This document shows, in pieces, positions 54,379-63,426 of a DNA stretch of 64,000 bases. Under the pieces are notes generated by a model, which had not been told where the DNA came from, searched no databases, and saw only the letters and a list, made by a program, of their open reading frames with translations. Position 1 is the first letter of the stretch; each line of letters starts with the position of its first letter. The position numbers and the translations under genes were made by a program. The DNA comes from Marinilabiliaceae bacterium JC040 (GTDB taxonomy: Bacteria > Bacteroidota > Bacteroidia > Bacteroidales > Marinifilaceae), in the NCBI GenBank assembly GCA_022496785.1, contig SNAP01000006.1, positions 79,744-143,743 on the forward strand. Reading direction: 5' to 3'.

Positions 54379-55606
54379 ATGAATAAAATATTATTATTTT
54401 CTTTTTTACTATTAATCTCATGTAATAGTAAAAAAGAATGAAAAATCAAAAATAAAAAAGAGTACAAATTCTTTTATTAGTAAAAATAATGGAATAATTT
54501 ATTTAGACCTAAAAAGAGCTAAAGATAAAGTAAAGAAGATTAAGTATAATGATCTTTGCGATACAGCTATATATGTTCCTTTAGAAACTAGAAGAAATTG
54601 TATAATTAATGCTAATATACCTACTACTGTTGTAAAGGATGGCGATGATATATTTATCTGTAATAGTCTATCTTTATATCATTTTGACATTAATGGTAAA
54701 TTCATAAATCAATATGGAAAAAAAGGAAGAGGACCAGGGGAATATTGTTGTAATGGATTTTGTGTAGATAAGAAAGGTAAGTATGTATATGCGTTTGGAA
54801 ATTATAGCCAGAAGATATATAAATATTCATATGATGGTAAGTTTATATCATCTATTTATCTTGGGAGTTATTGCCGTAATTTGATATTTAATTCAAAAAC
54901 AAACGGATTCGTTAGTTGTTCTTCATACTATACTCCAAGTAAAATATTGAAAAATCCAACTTATAATATCATAGAAGATTATGACAAAAATGGAGTTCTA
55001 AAAAATAAAATCTCAAGTAACTACTATGGAAAAGGAACAGATTCAAATAAATTATTCGATGTATCTTTAGCTTTTAATGATAATAAGATCTATACAATGT
55101 CAGATTCTCGAATAATGGTTCAGGAATTTTCTAATGATACATTATTTGAATATAAAAATAAGAAGCTTGTACCTCGTATAATTACAAATAATAGAGAATT
55201 TAATAAACGATTTTCTATAAATAATGTCAATACTTATAAGGATTTGATTAATAATTTAGAAACAAGTAATTATGCTGTTATTCGTGGAGAATCTTCAAGA
55301 TTTCTTATTATTCGAGGAGAAAAGAATCAGGTCTATATTTACGATAAAAAAAATAGTGAATTTAATAGAGTCCAAATAACTTCAAAATATTTTGATTGTA
55401 TAAATGTTGCTCCAATTGGAAATGTTTATGATAATAATTTCTTACTTAGTGTTATTTCTGCAAATAGGTTTATAGAAAATACAAAGAATGTGAATAAAAA
55501 AATTAATAATAGTATAGGAGTATTTTCTAATAGGATTCAGAGCATAAGAAAGAATCTTACAGAGGAATCAAATCCTGTATTGTTGATTTATAGATTGCGT
55601 AAATAG
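54379..55606 (+). pseudogene. Six-bladed beta-propeller lipoprotein, copy 2, frameshifted after the lipobox
   Basis: The ATG at 54379 begins a clean lipoprotein signal, then after NSKKE meets TGA (54439-54441). The rest of the gene continues uninterrupted in the +1 frame from about 54434 to 55606 with all family landmarks (DLCDTAIYVPLET, YGKKGRGPGEY, YSYDGKFISS, QEFSNDTLFEYKNKK, GESSRFLIIRG, TEESNPVLLIYRLRK). One A too many in the A6 run at 54430-54435 accounts for it: five A would give SKKNEKSK in frame. It could be a real lesion, phase variation, or slippage. The same tract occurs in the copy at 60984. Confidence 0.85.
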
Positions 55607-55614
55607 TAGTTGAT

Positions 55615-55760
55615 ATGAAAATAATGTCATTGCTATTAATACCTAGCAGAAATTGTCCTATTTGGTTAATATATCAAAAATGAAATTTCAATATATAAAT
55701 TCGAGTTTAGAAAATTTGGTGTTGAATAGAGATTAATTATTAGATCTAGATTCAAATGAA
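55615..55760 (+). pseudogene. Relic of the radical SAM maturase N-terminus
   Basis: Starting 8 bp after the copy-2 stop, about 145 bp align with the start of the gene at 63729: the shared blocks are CCTATTTGGTTAATATATCA and AAATTTCAATATATAAA. The reading frame has a 1-bp deletion and a TGA within 70 bp. In this stretch (55607-56230) the rest shows only an integrase scrap and unrecognised sequence. Confidence 0.7.
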
Positions 55761-55975
55761 AGGTTCTTTCTGTATTTTAAGTTATATAGTATTTAATTAT
55801 AATTTATATTTGCTAAATAAGATTGTTTTTTCTATTTTTGTGACAAACAATTAAATTGTTATGAAGGAAAAAAATATTTAACTTTAGATATGTATCGCAA
55901 TCAAAAGGTTGTGTTGAATACTTTTAATTATGTAGATAGGATTGGTAATTACTTGAAGAAATTTAAATAATTGTA

Positions 55976-56035
55976 ATTAAAACAGCTGAAATATATACAC
56001 ATGTTTCGAATGAGAATTTATGTAAAATTAATTAG
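55976..56035 (+). pseudogene. Tyrosine recombinase C-terminal relic
   Basis: Nineteen codons reading IKTAEIYTHVSNENLCKIN then TAG resemble the C-terminal end of XerD/phage integrases (family: TEIYTHVS, with the catalytic Tyr). No catalytic core is found upstream. Confidence 0.6.
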
Positions 56036-56230
56036 ATGATATTTTAAATAATTCATAATAGGAGGGTGTTGTTAATATCTGATATTAGCATGCTAACAAT
56101 CCCTTTTGAAAAAAATATAGTAGAAATAATAACAATATAACTGATTTGCATTGGTTAGCATACATAATTCAAAAATGATTAAATAATGACTTTGTAAATC
56201 TATTTTAAACTTGAAAATTATTACTAAAGA

Positions 56231-56794
56231 ATGAAAAAACTGAAACTAAATAAACATTTCACAAGAGAATTTAAAATTAGAACAAAATATAATACGATAA
56301 AAGCTTTGGTTGGAGTAATCATAACTGTAGGTTTTTTATTAACAGGTTGTGATAAAGAAAAAGAAGATATTGAAGATGATTTTAGTATAGAATACAGAAA
56401 CAAGGTCTTTTATTCGTATTCTACCTACATGTTTAACGGAGAAAGCAATTATTTTTATGAGAACTATACATCAGGTAATGTTGAAGAACTTTTAAAAAAT
56501 GTGTACACTAGAATAAATATTGAAGAACATTATAATTCTGCGTTTAATACAGATGGTACATTAACTTTTAAAAATGCAAGCAATGATAAGTATATGGTAA
56601 CATATAATTTTGTTTCAAAAGATAAAGTAATGTTAAGTAAATTTCCACATTTTGAAAACTCTACAGACATATACGTCATTAAAAAATTAGGGGATTATAT
56701 TTTATTGTTTATACCTACAAATAATACAAATGGAGAACCATTAATTTTCATTAATGAAAGCGATATTGAGAAAGTAAAAGAAAAAATTAAATAA
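56231..56794 (+). CDS. Lipoprotein of unknown function with RiPP-leader-like N-terminus
   Basis: A 187-residue predicted lipoprotein. A long basic N-terminus (MKKLKLNKHFTREFKIRTKY) precedes the hydrophobic region and the lipobox FLLTGC (Cys40), then an acidic linker DKEKEDIEDD. The remainder is a mixed alpha/beta domain without a recognised family. The first residues strongly resemble GG-Bacteroidales RiPP leader starts (MKKLKLNKL), and an apparent leader fossil MRKIKLNRL lies at 59408. It may be a lipoprotein gene that acquired a leader-coding start by recombination, or chance. It lies among propeller genes; its ATG is the only upstream ATG. Confidence 0.55.
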   Translation: MKKLKLNKHFTREFKIRTKYNTIKALVGVIITVGFLLTGCDKEKEDIEDDFSIEYRNKVFYSYSTYMFNGESNYFYENYTSGNVEELLKNVYTRINIEEHYNSAFNTDGTLTFKNASNDKYMVTYNFVSKDKVMLSKFPHFENSTDIYVIKKLGDYILLFIPTNNTNGEPLIFINESDIEKVKEKIK

Positions 56795-56969
56795 TTATAA
56801 CTCTTTTAAGATTTCTATATAAAAGATTTTTATTTTAAGAACCAACTATAGGTTTAGTGAAAGTAAATTATGTATATTAGTAGTCGCTCGTGCTAAATAT
56901 GGAGGTATTATGGATATACAGCAAGAATATCTCATATTCGAAAATAGCTTAATTACTTGGGATACATAA

Positions 56970-57580
56970 AAAGAACTGTAGCTAAATATATAAATAATGA
57001 AGAATCTCAAATTAATACAGGTCGTTCATCTAGAAATAATTATTCTCTATATGTAAATGATATTACAAAAGGGAATGTATAAGTGATATTTATAAAGATA
57101 TTAAAAATAAGGGTTTTAATGGAAGTCCGAGAATTAACACAACGTTTTAGTTCTATATTTAAAAATCAAAGAGATAAAGACAAAAAAGATCTATTTCTTT
57201 ATTAATATCAAATAATTTAAATATATCACCTAAAAAATGTCTATATATTTGACTAATAATAATTATAAAATATACTATCACCTTTAGAAATCTCTTATTA
57301 TGAGAGTCTAAAAAATGATAATTCTAAACTGATAAAATTATCAATAAAGTTAAATAAATGGATTGATAAAGTAGTGAAAACAGAGTTTCAAAAATTAAAA
57401 ACTTTCGTTAAAGGACTTAATAATGATATTGACGCAGTAAAAGCAGCTGTAGAATTAGATGCTAATAATGGATTAGCTGAAGGAAATGTAAATAGACTTA
57501 AAAACATTAAAAGGCAAATGTATGGAAAAACTGGTTTTAATCTGTTAAGAATAAAAGTGGTTCTCTCTAAAACAGGATAG
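56970..57580 (+). pseudogene. Degraded ISL3-family transposase
   Basis: Fragments in shifted frames match ISL3/IS1165-type DDE transposases: RTVAKYINNEESQINTGRSS, then KNKGFNGSPR and RELTQRFSSIFKNQRDKDKK, and an open C-terminal stretch to 57580 with VKGLNNDIDAVKAAVEL and GLAEGNVNRLKNIKRQMYGK then TGFNLLR, the most conserved end of that family. Stops and frameshifts separate the pieces. No terminal inverted repeats found by eye. The start is approximate. Confidence 0.75.
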
Positions 57581-58114
57581 TGTATATTAAATTATATCTA
57601 TAAATTTCTACCAACATTGACGAAGATTCCTTTTAGATTGCTGCATAAATACATTTCATAGAAGATAAAGACACTCAAAATTAGATATTGGATATTGCTC
57701 TTTTAATGCCAGCTTCAACACTACTTTGTAGAGCTCTATTGTATTACAATATTTATAATTACCAAAATGTTTCGCTTCCAATTGTACTTCTGACAGATGG
57801 AATCAAGTCCGAATCAAATAAATATTGCACACAGAAAATTTCACATTTATAAGTAATATATAAATAAAACTTTGTGATAATGAGATGATTCTTGTTGTTC
57901 TATTGTGAGCTTATAGATATTTAGATTTAAAAAGCCTAAAATACTGATATATAGTATTAAATCTTACATGTATGTTAAAAGAATGTTAAGGTTTGTGTTT
58001 AAATATATAAATACATAATAAATGTATAAATTCATACATCTTTATAAAGTAAACAATAGAAAATATAAAATAACAAATTTGATTTTATCTAATATTAATA
58101 CATAATTTATAAAA
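57581..58114. other. Non-coding stretch with the duplicated upstream block
   Basis: No intact gene. 57972-58069 is a regulatory block shared with 63576-63673 (see that entry). In 57620-57840 the minus strand has an open stretch reading QLEAKHFGNYKYCNTIELYK that I cannot assign. Confidence 0.5.
57972..58069 (+). promoter_or_regulatory. Duplicated upstream regulatory block, copy A
   Basis: About 98 bp nearly identical to 63576-63673, beginning ATGTTAAAAGAATGTTAA and containing AAATACATAATAAA, a GTATAAATTCxTA symmetry and AAGTAAACAxTAGAAAATAT. It ends 45 bp before the propeller gene at 58115. The direct repeat AATGTTAA-AGAATGTTAA is probably an activator site. Confidence 0.7.
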
Positions 58115-59344
58115 ATGAGATATACGTTTATAATGAATTTGCTTTTCTTACTTTTAGTTTCATGTGGAAATAAAGTAAATAAAATTCAAATAAAGAAATT
58201 TAAACACGATACTGCATCATATTCTTATATGAAGAATGGTATTTTGCATTTGGACCTAAAATCTGCAAAAGAAAATGCGGTAGCTATAAATTTAAGTGAA
58301 ATTTGTGATTCTGCTATTTATATACCTTTAGAGACAACAAAAAAGAATCTTATTCAAGAATCTGAATACATCTTAATAGATGGTAATGATTTATTTTATA
58401 TGTATGATTGGGGATGTTATCATTTTAATTTAGAAGGTAAATTTCTTGGCCAGATAGGGAAGGTAGGTAGAGGTCCAGGAGAATTAACATGTACAAGTTT
58501 TTTTATTGATAAAGCAGATAAGAAAATATATTTATATGCTAATTATAAAAGGAGATTATTCAAATATTCATATAGTGGGGAATTGATAAGTATGATAAAA
58601 ACTGGAAGTTTATATGGAGGTTTATTTTATAATAATAAACAAAAGAAAATATTCAACTTGTGTCCTATAGAATGTATCCATATGCATAAACCAACTAAGT
58701 CAGAGTTAATGTTTTCAGTACTTAATTTAAAGGGTAATTGTATAGATTCTGTAAAGAGTAAATATTTTCCACATAAATTTGGTATAAAAATATCTGATGT
58801 TCTACTTACTGTCGCTTTCAATAAGTATTATACTTATAAAGATAGTGTTTCATATTTTCAGGAATGTTCTAATGATACTTTATTTGAATATAAAGGAACT
58901 AAAATGATTCCTCGTTTAGTAATGAACAATAAAACTTACAAACCTAAATTCAAAATAGATTTATTTAATGAAGAATATAGATTACATAGAAATCAAATGT
59001 ATAATTGGGTTAGAGGAGAATCTTCTAGGTATATTTTTATATCTCAAGCAGAATGTTATTTATATGATAAAAAACTCAAAAAACTACAGGCTGTAAGAGT
59101 CGGAAAGAAGTGGAGATATTTTAAAAACGATATAGATGGAATAGAGGATATTTATGGTATCAGCATTATAAACAATAAGTATTTGTGTGTGGTAAATGGA
59201 GCTTCTGAAGTATTGGAACGTATAAGTATAGCCTTGAAAGATCCATCGTGCTCTATTGACGTTAAAAGAAAATTATCAGATCTACAATCTAAATTAAATG
59301 AGGATTCAAATCCTGTTGTTATTTTATATAGAATTCGTAAATAA
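58115..59344 (+). CDS. Six-bladed beta-propeller lipoprotein, copy 3
   Basis: A 409-residue lipoprotein. Signal peptide with lipobox LLLVSCGN (Cys about 17). Landmarks: ICDSAIYIPLETTKKN, YHFNLEGKFLGQIGKVGRGPGEL, YSYSGELISMIKTGSLYGG, QECSNDTLFEYKGTKMIPRL, GESSRYIFIS, tail NEDSNPVVILYRIR. It lies behind block A and is highly similar to the copy at 59737, so it is a recent tandem duplicate. A small hairpin (AATACTAC...GTAGTATT, 59357-59378) follows the stop. It probably sits on the cell surface or periplasm facing; substrate unknown. Confidence 0.88.
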   Translation: MRYTFIMNLLFLLLVSCGNKVNKIQIKKFKHDTASYSYMKNGILHLDLKSAKENAVAINLSEICDSAIYIPLETTKKNLIQESEYILIDGNDLFYMYDWGCYHFNLEGKFLGQIGKVGRGPGELTCTSFFIDKADKKIYLYANYKRRLFKYSYSGELISMIKTGSLYGGLFYNNKQKKIFNLCPIECIHMHKPTKSELMFSVLNLKGNCIDSVKSKYFPHKFGIKISDVLLTVAFNKYYTYKDSVSYFQECSNDTLFEYKGTKMIPRLVMNNKTYKPKFKIDLFNEEYRLHRNQMYNWVRGESSRYIFISQAECYLYDKKLKKLQAVRVGKKWRYFKNDIDGIEDIYGISIINNKYLCVVNGASEVLERISIALKDPSCSIDVKRKLSDLQSKLNEDSNPVVILYRIRK

Positions 59345-59356
59345 ATATGAATAGTA

Positions 59357-59378
59357 AATACTACAAAATCGTAGTATT
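59357..59378 (+). terminator. Small hairpin after propeller copy 3
   Basis: AATACTAC (59357-59364), loop AAAATC, GTAGTATT (59371-59378), then only a weak T-rich stretch. A terminator is possible but the U-tract is poor. Confidence 0.45.
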
Positions 59379-59407
59379 ATATATTAATTAATTAAAAAAT
59401 ATAAAAG

Positions 59408-59470
59408 ATGAGAAAAATTAAATTAAATAGACTGTAAAAAAGAGAAATGTTAAAATGGTATTCTTAATTT
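59408..59470 (+). pseudogene. Fossil RiPP leader peptide (GG-Bacteroidales type)
   Basis: ATG at 59408 opens MRKIKLNRL, then TAA, then KREMLKW. Functional leaders of this family read like MKKIKLNKLSKEQMKKVKGG, so this matches with one nonsense codon at position 10 and a decayed core. It sits directly between two propeller copies and upstream of a maturase relic, the order expected of a RiPP cassette. Confidence 0.65.
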
Positions 59471-59496
59471 ACAATAGATCTATTGGGTGAAAAACT

Positions 59497-59682
59497 ATGG
59501 TAAAAAATATATTTAAAGATTCACTTTTAGATGTACTTCATTAAGAAATTATAAATGGTGAATCTTTGAGGTTGACAAGAGATAAAGTATCAGTATGTAA
59601 GGATTGTGAATATCCTTATTTGTTTCCTCAAATTTCAATTTATGAATTAGTTCAAGGCAAATATAATCTGTGTTTGAATTGA
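59497..59682 (+). pseudogene. Relic of a pseudo-radical SAM (SPASM-like) C-terminus
   Basis: Sixty-one codons with one internal TAA read DSLLDVLH, stop, EIINGESLRLTRDKVSVCKD then CEYPYLFPQISIYELVQGKY and NLCLN. The pattern C-K-D-C-x-Y-x-Y and I-Y-E-x-x-x-G-x-x-N-L-C resembles the C-terminal end of the pseudo-rSAM proteins of GG-Bacteroidales RiPP systems (recalled family TIGR04150). No N-terminal part remains. The rest of 59379-59736 is unremarkable apart from the leader fossil. Confidence 0.65.
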
Positions 59683-59736
59683 TAATATTAAGATGAAGAA
59701 TAAATCACACAAAATATACAATGTAAAATAATCAAA

Positions 59737-60969
59737 ATGGTAAAAATTATATCAATATATTGTTTGCTTATTATTATGTTTTCATGTGGAAATAAAGTAA
59801 ACAAAAATCAAACAAAAAAAATTAAAAACGATACTGCATCATATTCTTATATGAAGAATGGAATTTTGCATTTGGACTTAAAATCTGCTAAAGAAAATGC
59901 GGTAGGTATAAATTTAAGTGAAATTTGTGATTCTGTTATTTATATACCTTTAGAGACTACAAAAAAGAATATTATTGAGGAATCTGAAAACATTTTGATA
60001 GATGGTAATGATTTATTTTATATGTATGATTTAGGATGTTTTCATTTTAATTTAGAAGGTAAATTTCTTGGTCAGATAGGGAAGGTAGGTAGAGGTCCAG
60101 GAGAATTAATATGTACCAATTTTTTTGTTGATAAAGCAGATAAGAAAATATATTTATATGCTAATTATAAAGGAAAATTATTCAAATATTCATATAGTGG
60201 GGAATTGATAAGTATGATAAAAACTGGAAGTTTATATGGAGGTTTATTATATAATAATAAACAAAAGATCATATTCAACTTGCGTGATATTAAATGTACT
60301 TATAGGCATAAACCAACTAAGCCAGAGTTAATGTTTTCAGTACATAATCTAAAAGGTAATTGTATAGATTCTGTAAAGAGTAAATATTTTCCACATAAAT
60401 TTGGTATAAAAATATCTGATGTTCTAGTTACTGTCGGTTTCAATAAGCATTATACTTATAAAGATAGTGTTTCATATCTTCAGGAATGTTCTAATGATAC
60501 TTTATTTGAATATAAAGGAGCTAAAATGATTCCTCGTTTAGTAATGAATAATAAAGCTTACAAGCCTAAATTCACAATAGATTTATTTGGAGAGAAGCTT
60601 CAATTAGACAGGGATAAGATGTATAATGTGGTTAGTGGAGAATCTTCTAGGTATATTTTTATATCTCAAGCAGAATGTTATTTATATGATAAAAAACTCA
60701 AAAAGCTGCAAGCTGTAAAAGTAAGAAATAATTGGAGATATTTTAAAAACGATATAGATGGAATAGACGATATAGGTATAACTATTCGTATTATCAATAA
60801 TAAGTATCTGTATATTGTAAAACCAGCTTCTGAAGTATTGGAACGTATAAGTATAGCCTTGAAAGATCCATCGTGCTCTATTGATGTTAAAAGAAAATTA
60901 TCAGACCTACAATCTAAATTAAATGAAGATTCTAATCCTGTTGTTTTACTTTATAGAATCAGATCTTAG
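59737..60969 (+). CDS. Six-bladed beta-propeller lipoprotein, copy 4
   Basis: A 410-residue lipoprotein: signal peptide with lipobox IMFSCGN (Cys about 17), then the same landmarks as copy 3 and very high similarity throughout (KNGILHLDLKSAKENA, GKVGRGPGEL, SGELISMIKTGSLYGG, LYDKKLKKLQAV, LKDPSCSIDVKRKLSDLQSK). The N-terminal 20 residues and a middle patch (RDIKCTYRHKPTKPE versus PIECIHMHKPTKSE) differ most. Tail NEDSNPVVLLYRIRS. It is the downstream half of a recent duplication flanking the RiPP fossils; a pseudogene follows 14 bp after its stop. Confidence 0.88.
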   Translation: MVKIISIYCLLIIMFSCGNKVNKNQTKKIKNDTASYSYMKNGILHLDLKSAKENAVGINLSEICDSVIYIPLETTKKNIIEESENILIDGNDLFYMYDLGCFHFNLEGKFLGQIGKVGRGPGELICTNFFVDKADKKIYLYANYKGKLFKYSYSGELISMIKTGSLYGGLLYNNKQKIIFNLRDIKCTYRHKPTKPELMFSVHNLKGNCIDSVKSKYFPHKFGIKISDVLVTVGFNKHYTYKDSVSYLQECSNDTLFEYKGAKMIPRLVMNNKAYKPKFTIDLFGEKLQLDRDKMYNVVSGESSRYIFISQAECYLYDKKLKKLQAVKVRNNWRYFKNDIDGIDDIGITIRIINNKYLYIVKPASEVLERISIALKDPSCSIDVKRKLSDLQSKLNEDSNPVVLLYRIRS

Positions 60970-60983
60970 ATAGAAATATTTAG

Positions 60984-61930
60984 ATGAACAGCAAAATACT
61001 ATTGTTTTCTTTTTTACTATTAATCTCATGTAATAGTAAAAAAGAATGAAAAATCAAAAATAAATAAAGAAGATTCCTCTTTTGTTGTTAATAGAGGTGG
61101 TGTTGCATATCTAGATTTAAAAGGACTTAAAAAGAATATTGAAAAGTTATCTTTCAATAAGATTTGTGATTCAGCAATTTATGTGCCTTTAGAAACAAAT
61201 AAGAAATATATATGATTCGAGTAAAAATAATATAGTAGCGACTTCGAAATATAGTACGCACAGAAAAGGAGGAGAATCTCCCTATTATAATATAATAGAA
61301 GAATATAACAATAAAGGTAAATTAATACATTCAATACAAAGTAAATATTTTCCAAATGGTGCAGGTTTGAAAATATATGATAATCTATCTATAGTTTTTT
61401 CTTTTAATAAATTATTTTTATTGGATGATTCACATATAATGGTTCAAGAATTTTCAAATGATACTTTATTTGAATATAAGAATAATTCATTAATACCTAG
61501 AATAGTACTGAATAATAAAGATTTTATATCTAGGTTTAAAGTTAGCAGTAGTTGTAAAAGATCTAAAGATATAAAATTTGATAAAGATCCATATTGGTTC
61601 TGTCTTGGAGGAAATAATAGATTTATATTTATAAGGAATATTAAATCTAATTCGGTATATATCTATAATAGAAAAGATAATAAACTTCGTAAATGTATTT
61701 TTAACTCTAAATATTTTGATTGTATAGGTTCTGTTCCTATAGACAAAGTTTATGCAAATAAATATTTTATGAGACTTCTTTCTGCTGATAAATTTCTAGA
61801 GAAAACAGATACTACAATTGAAGTAATTAAGAAGCATCAAGGAATATTCTTCAAGCAAATTCAAAGTATAAGAAAAAATATTACAGATGAATCGAATCCT
61901 GTCTTACTGATTTATCGATTACGTAAATAA
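60984..61930 (+). pseudogene. Six-bladed beta-propeller lipoprotein, copy 5, frameshifted and internally deleted
   Basis: The ATG at 60984 gives a lipoprotein signal, then TGA after NSKKE, at the identical A6 tract found in copy 2. Frame +1 then runs to YVPLETNKKYI and a stop (61213-61215). A third frame from about 61211 carries the C-terminal half (SKYFPNGAGLKIYDN, QEFSNDTLFEYKNNSLIPRI, TDESNPVLLIYRLRK). About 130 residues with the G-R-G-P-G-E blades are absent. The gene cannot be functional as is. The start of copy 5 and copy 2 are the same over about 60 bp. Confidence 0.88.
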
Positions 61931-61987
61931 CGATAAAGATAATTTGGAAAAAGGATTTCATTCAAAAAATGTAAAGAGAAAAGGATA

Positions 61988-62004
61988 TACCATTACTAAT
62001 GGTA
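61988..62004 (+). promoter_or_regulatory. Perfect 17-bp palindrome upstream of propeller copy 6
   Basis: TACCATTA-C-TAATGGTA, perfect two-fold symmetry with a single central base, 26 bp before the ATG at 62030. It could be an operator or small RNA hairpin. Not found elsewhere in the window by eye. Confidence 0.4.
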
Positions 62005-62029
62005 GGATATCAATATTAAATCTATAAAA

Positions 62030-63295
62030 ATGAAACATACATTTATAATGAATTTACTTTTATTACTTTTATTTTCATGTGGAAATGGAGTAAGTAAAGT
62101 GCAAACAAAAAAACTCCAGAGCGATACTACATCATATTCTTATAAGAAGGATGGTATACTGTATTTAGATCTGAAAAGTGCTAAGGATAAAAAGGTAGAT
62201 ATAAATTTAAGTGATATTTGTGATTCTGTTATTTATATTCCTTTGGAAACAAAAAAGAATTGTTTATTGACTCGTTTAAATCAAATAGAAATAGATAATC
62301 AAAATATCTTTATTAAATCAGGTTGGAGTCTTTTCCGTTTTGATATAAGTGGCAAATTTATAAATCAATATGGAAAAACAGGTAGAGGTCCAGGAGAATA
62401 TGTCTGTGGACGTTTTAGTATAGATAAAAGAAATAAGATAATCTATCCTTCAGCTATTTATAGAAAAAAAAGATATAAATATACCTATGGTGGTGAATTT
62501 TTGAAATCTTTTCCAAAGGAATCAAATACTTATGCATGTTATCAAACATATTATAATCATCATAAGAATACATTTGTGAATACAAGTATGTATTACATTT
62601 TTTCAAGAAAAGAATGTGGTGTTGACGGAAATCAAATATTAATATCAGAAGTAAATAAGCTAGGTGATTTTGGCAATGTTATTCATAGTAGAAATTTTAC
62701 ATGTAAGAATTTTAATATGATAGATAAATGTTCATATGTATATAATATGTCAAATATGTATATCTACAATGATAGCAGAATAATGGTAAGTGAAATGTTT
62801 AATGATACTTTATTTGAATATAAGAATAACAAATTACATCCTAAAGTTATTTTAAATAATAAAGAATTCAGAACAAAATTGAAGGCAGAAATGTTTTATA
62901 ATATTAAAGCGAATAACCCTACAAAAAAATTTCATAAGATACGCGAGATTATTACAAAGAATAGTTATTCAATAGTTGTAAATGAAAGTAGAAGGTATAT
63001 GTTCTTAAGTTCTTTAGATGGTTTAGAGTACATTTATGATAAAGTTGAAGATAAGTTGAGATGTGTAAAAATTAATCAAGATATAGATGATTTAGGTAAT
63101 GTAGATTTTACTAGTGTTATTAATAATAAGTACTTCTACAAAAAATTCAATGCAGATAAATTTATTGAATTAGCAGAAAAATCTTTAAAATCTGATAAGT
63201 GTTCAGATAAGTACAAATCTAAATTGAAATCTGTTTTAGGAAAAATAGATGAGGAATCTAATCCTGTTATTATACTTTATAGAATCCGATCTTAG
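62030..63295 (+). CDS. Six-bladed beta-propeller lipoprotein, copy 6
   Basis: A 421-residue lipoprotein. Lipobox LLLFSCGN (Cys about 17). Landmarks: ICDSVIYIPLETKKN, FDISGKFINQYGKTGRGPGEY, YTYGGEFLKSFPKE, SEMFNDTLFEYKNNKLHPKV (E-M-F in place of Q-E-F), NESRRYMFLSSLDGLEYIYD and tail DEESNPVIILYRIR. It is intermediate in sequence between copy 1 (lengths and the C-terminal domain) and copy 2. It ends the run and is followed by a strong terminator, then the radical SAM gene. Its N-terminal 12 residues closely match copy 3. Confidence 0.87.
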   Translation: MKHTFIMNLLLLLLFSCGNGVSKVQTKKLQSDTTSYSYKKDGILYLDLKSAKDKKVDINLSDICDSVIYIPLETKKNCLLTRLNQIEIDNQNIFIKSGWSLFRFDISGKFINQYGKTGRGPGEYVCGRFSIDKRNKIIYPSAIYRKKRYKYTYGGEFLKSFPKESNTYACYQTYYNHHKNTFVNTSMYYIFSRKECGVDGNQILISEVNKLGDFGNVIHSRNFTCKNFNMIDKCSYVYNMSNMYIYNDSRIMVSEMFNDTLFEYKNNKLHPKVILNNKEFRTKLKAEMFYNIKANNPTKKFHKIREIITKNSYSIVVNESRRYMFLSSLDGLEYIYDKVEDKLRCVKINQDIDDLGNVDFTSVINNKYFYKKFNADKFIELAEKSLKSDKCSDKYKSKLKSVLGKIDEESNPVIILYRIRS

Positions 63296-63389
63296 ACTTT
63301 ATTCTTGTATGTAGCTGTATACATATAATCATAAGTATATTAGATAAATAGTATAGTGTCGAATTTTTAGATTCTATAAATGATTAATT

Positions 63390-63426
63390 AAATGTTAAGT
63401 AGAAATATCTACTTGACATTTTTTTT
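63390..63426 (+). terminator. Terminator of the propeller cluster
   Basis: AAATGTTAAGTAGA (63390-63403) pairs with TCTACTTGACATTT (63408-63421) with one G-U, loop AATA, followed by T6. It separates the propeller genes from the radical SAM gene's promoter block. The rest of 63427-63575 has nothing recognised. Confidence 0.85.

Noticed and set aside
54425..54445. Programmed -1 ribosomal frameshift on A-AAA-AAG
   Set aside because: The run contains AAAAAAG, but in the reading frame it is AAA-AAA-G, and the downstream frame is reached by +1, not -1. Classical -1 signals do not fit.
57620..57840. Minus-strand open stretch resembling a transposase or maturase part
   Set aside because: The frame contains stops and no family motif that I can name, so it is listed only as unassigned sequence.
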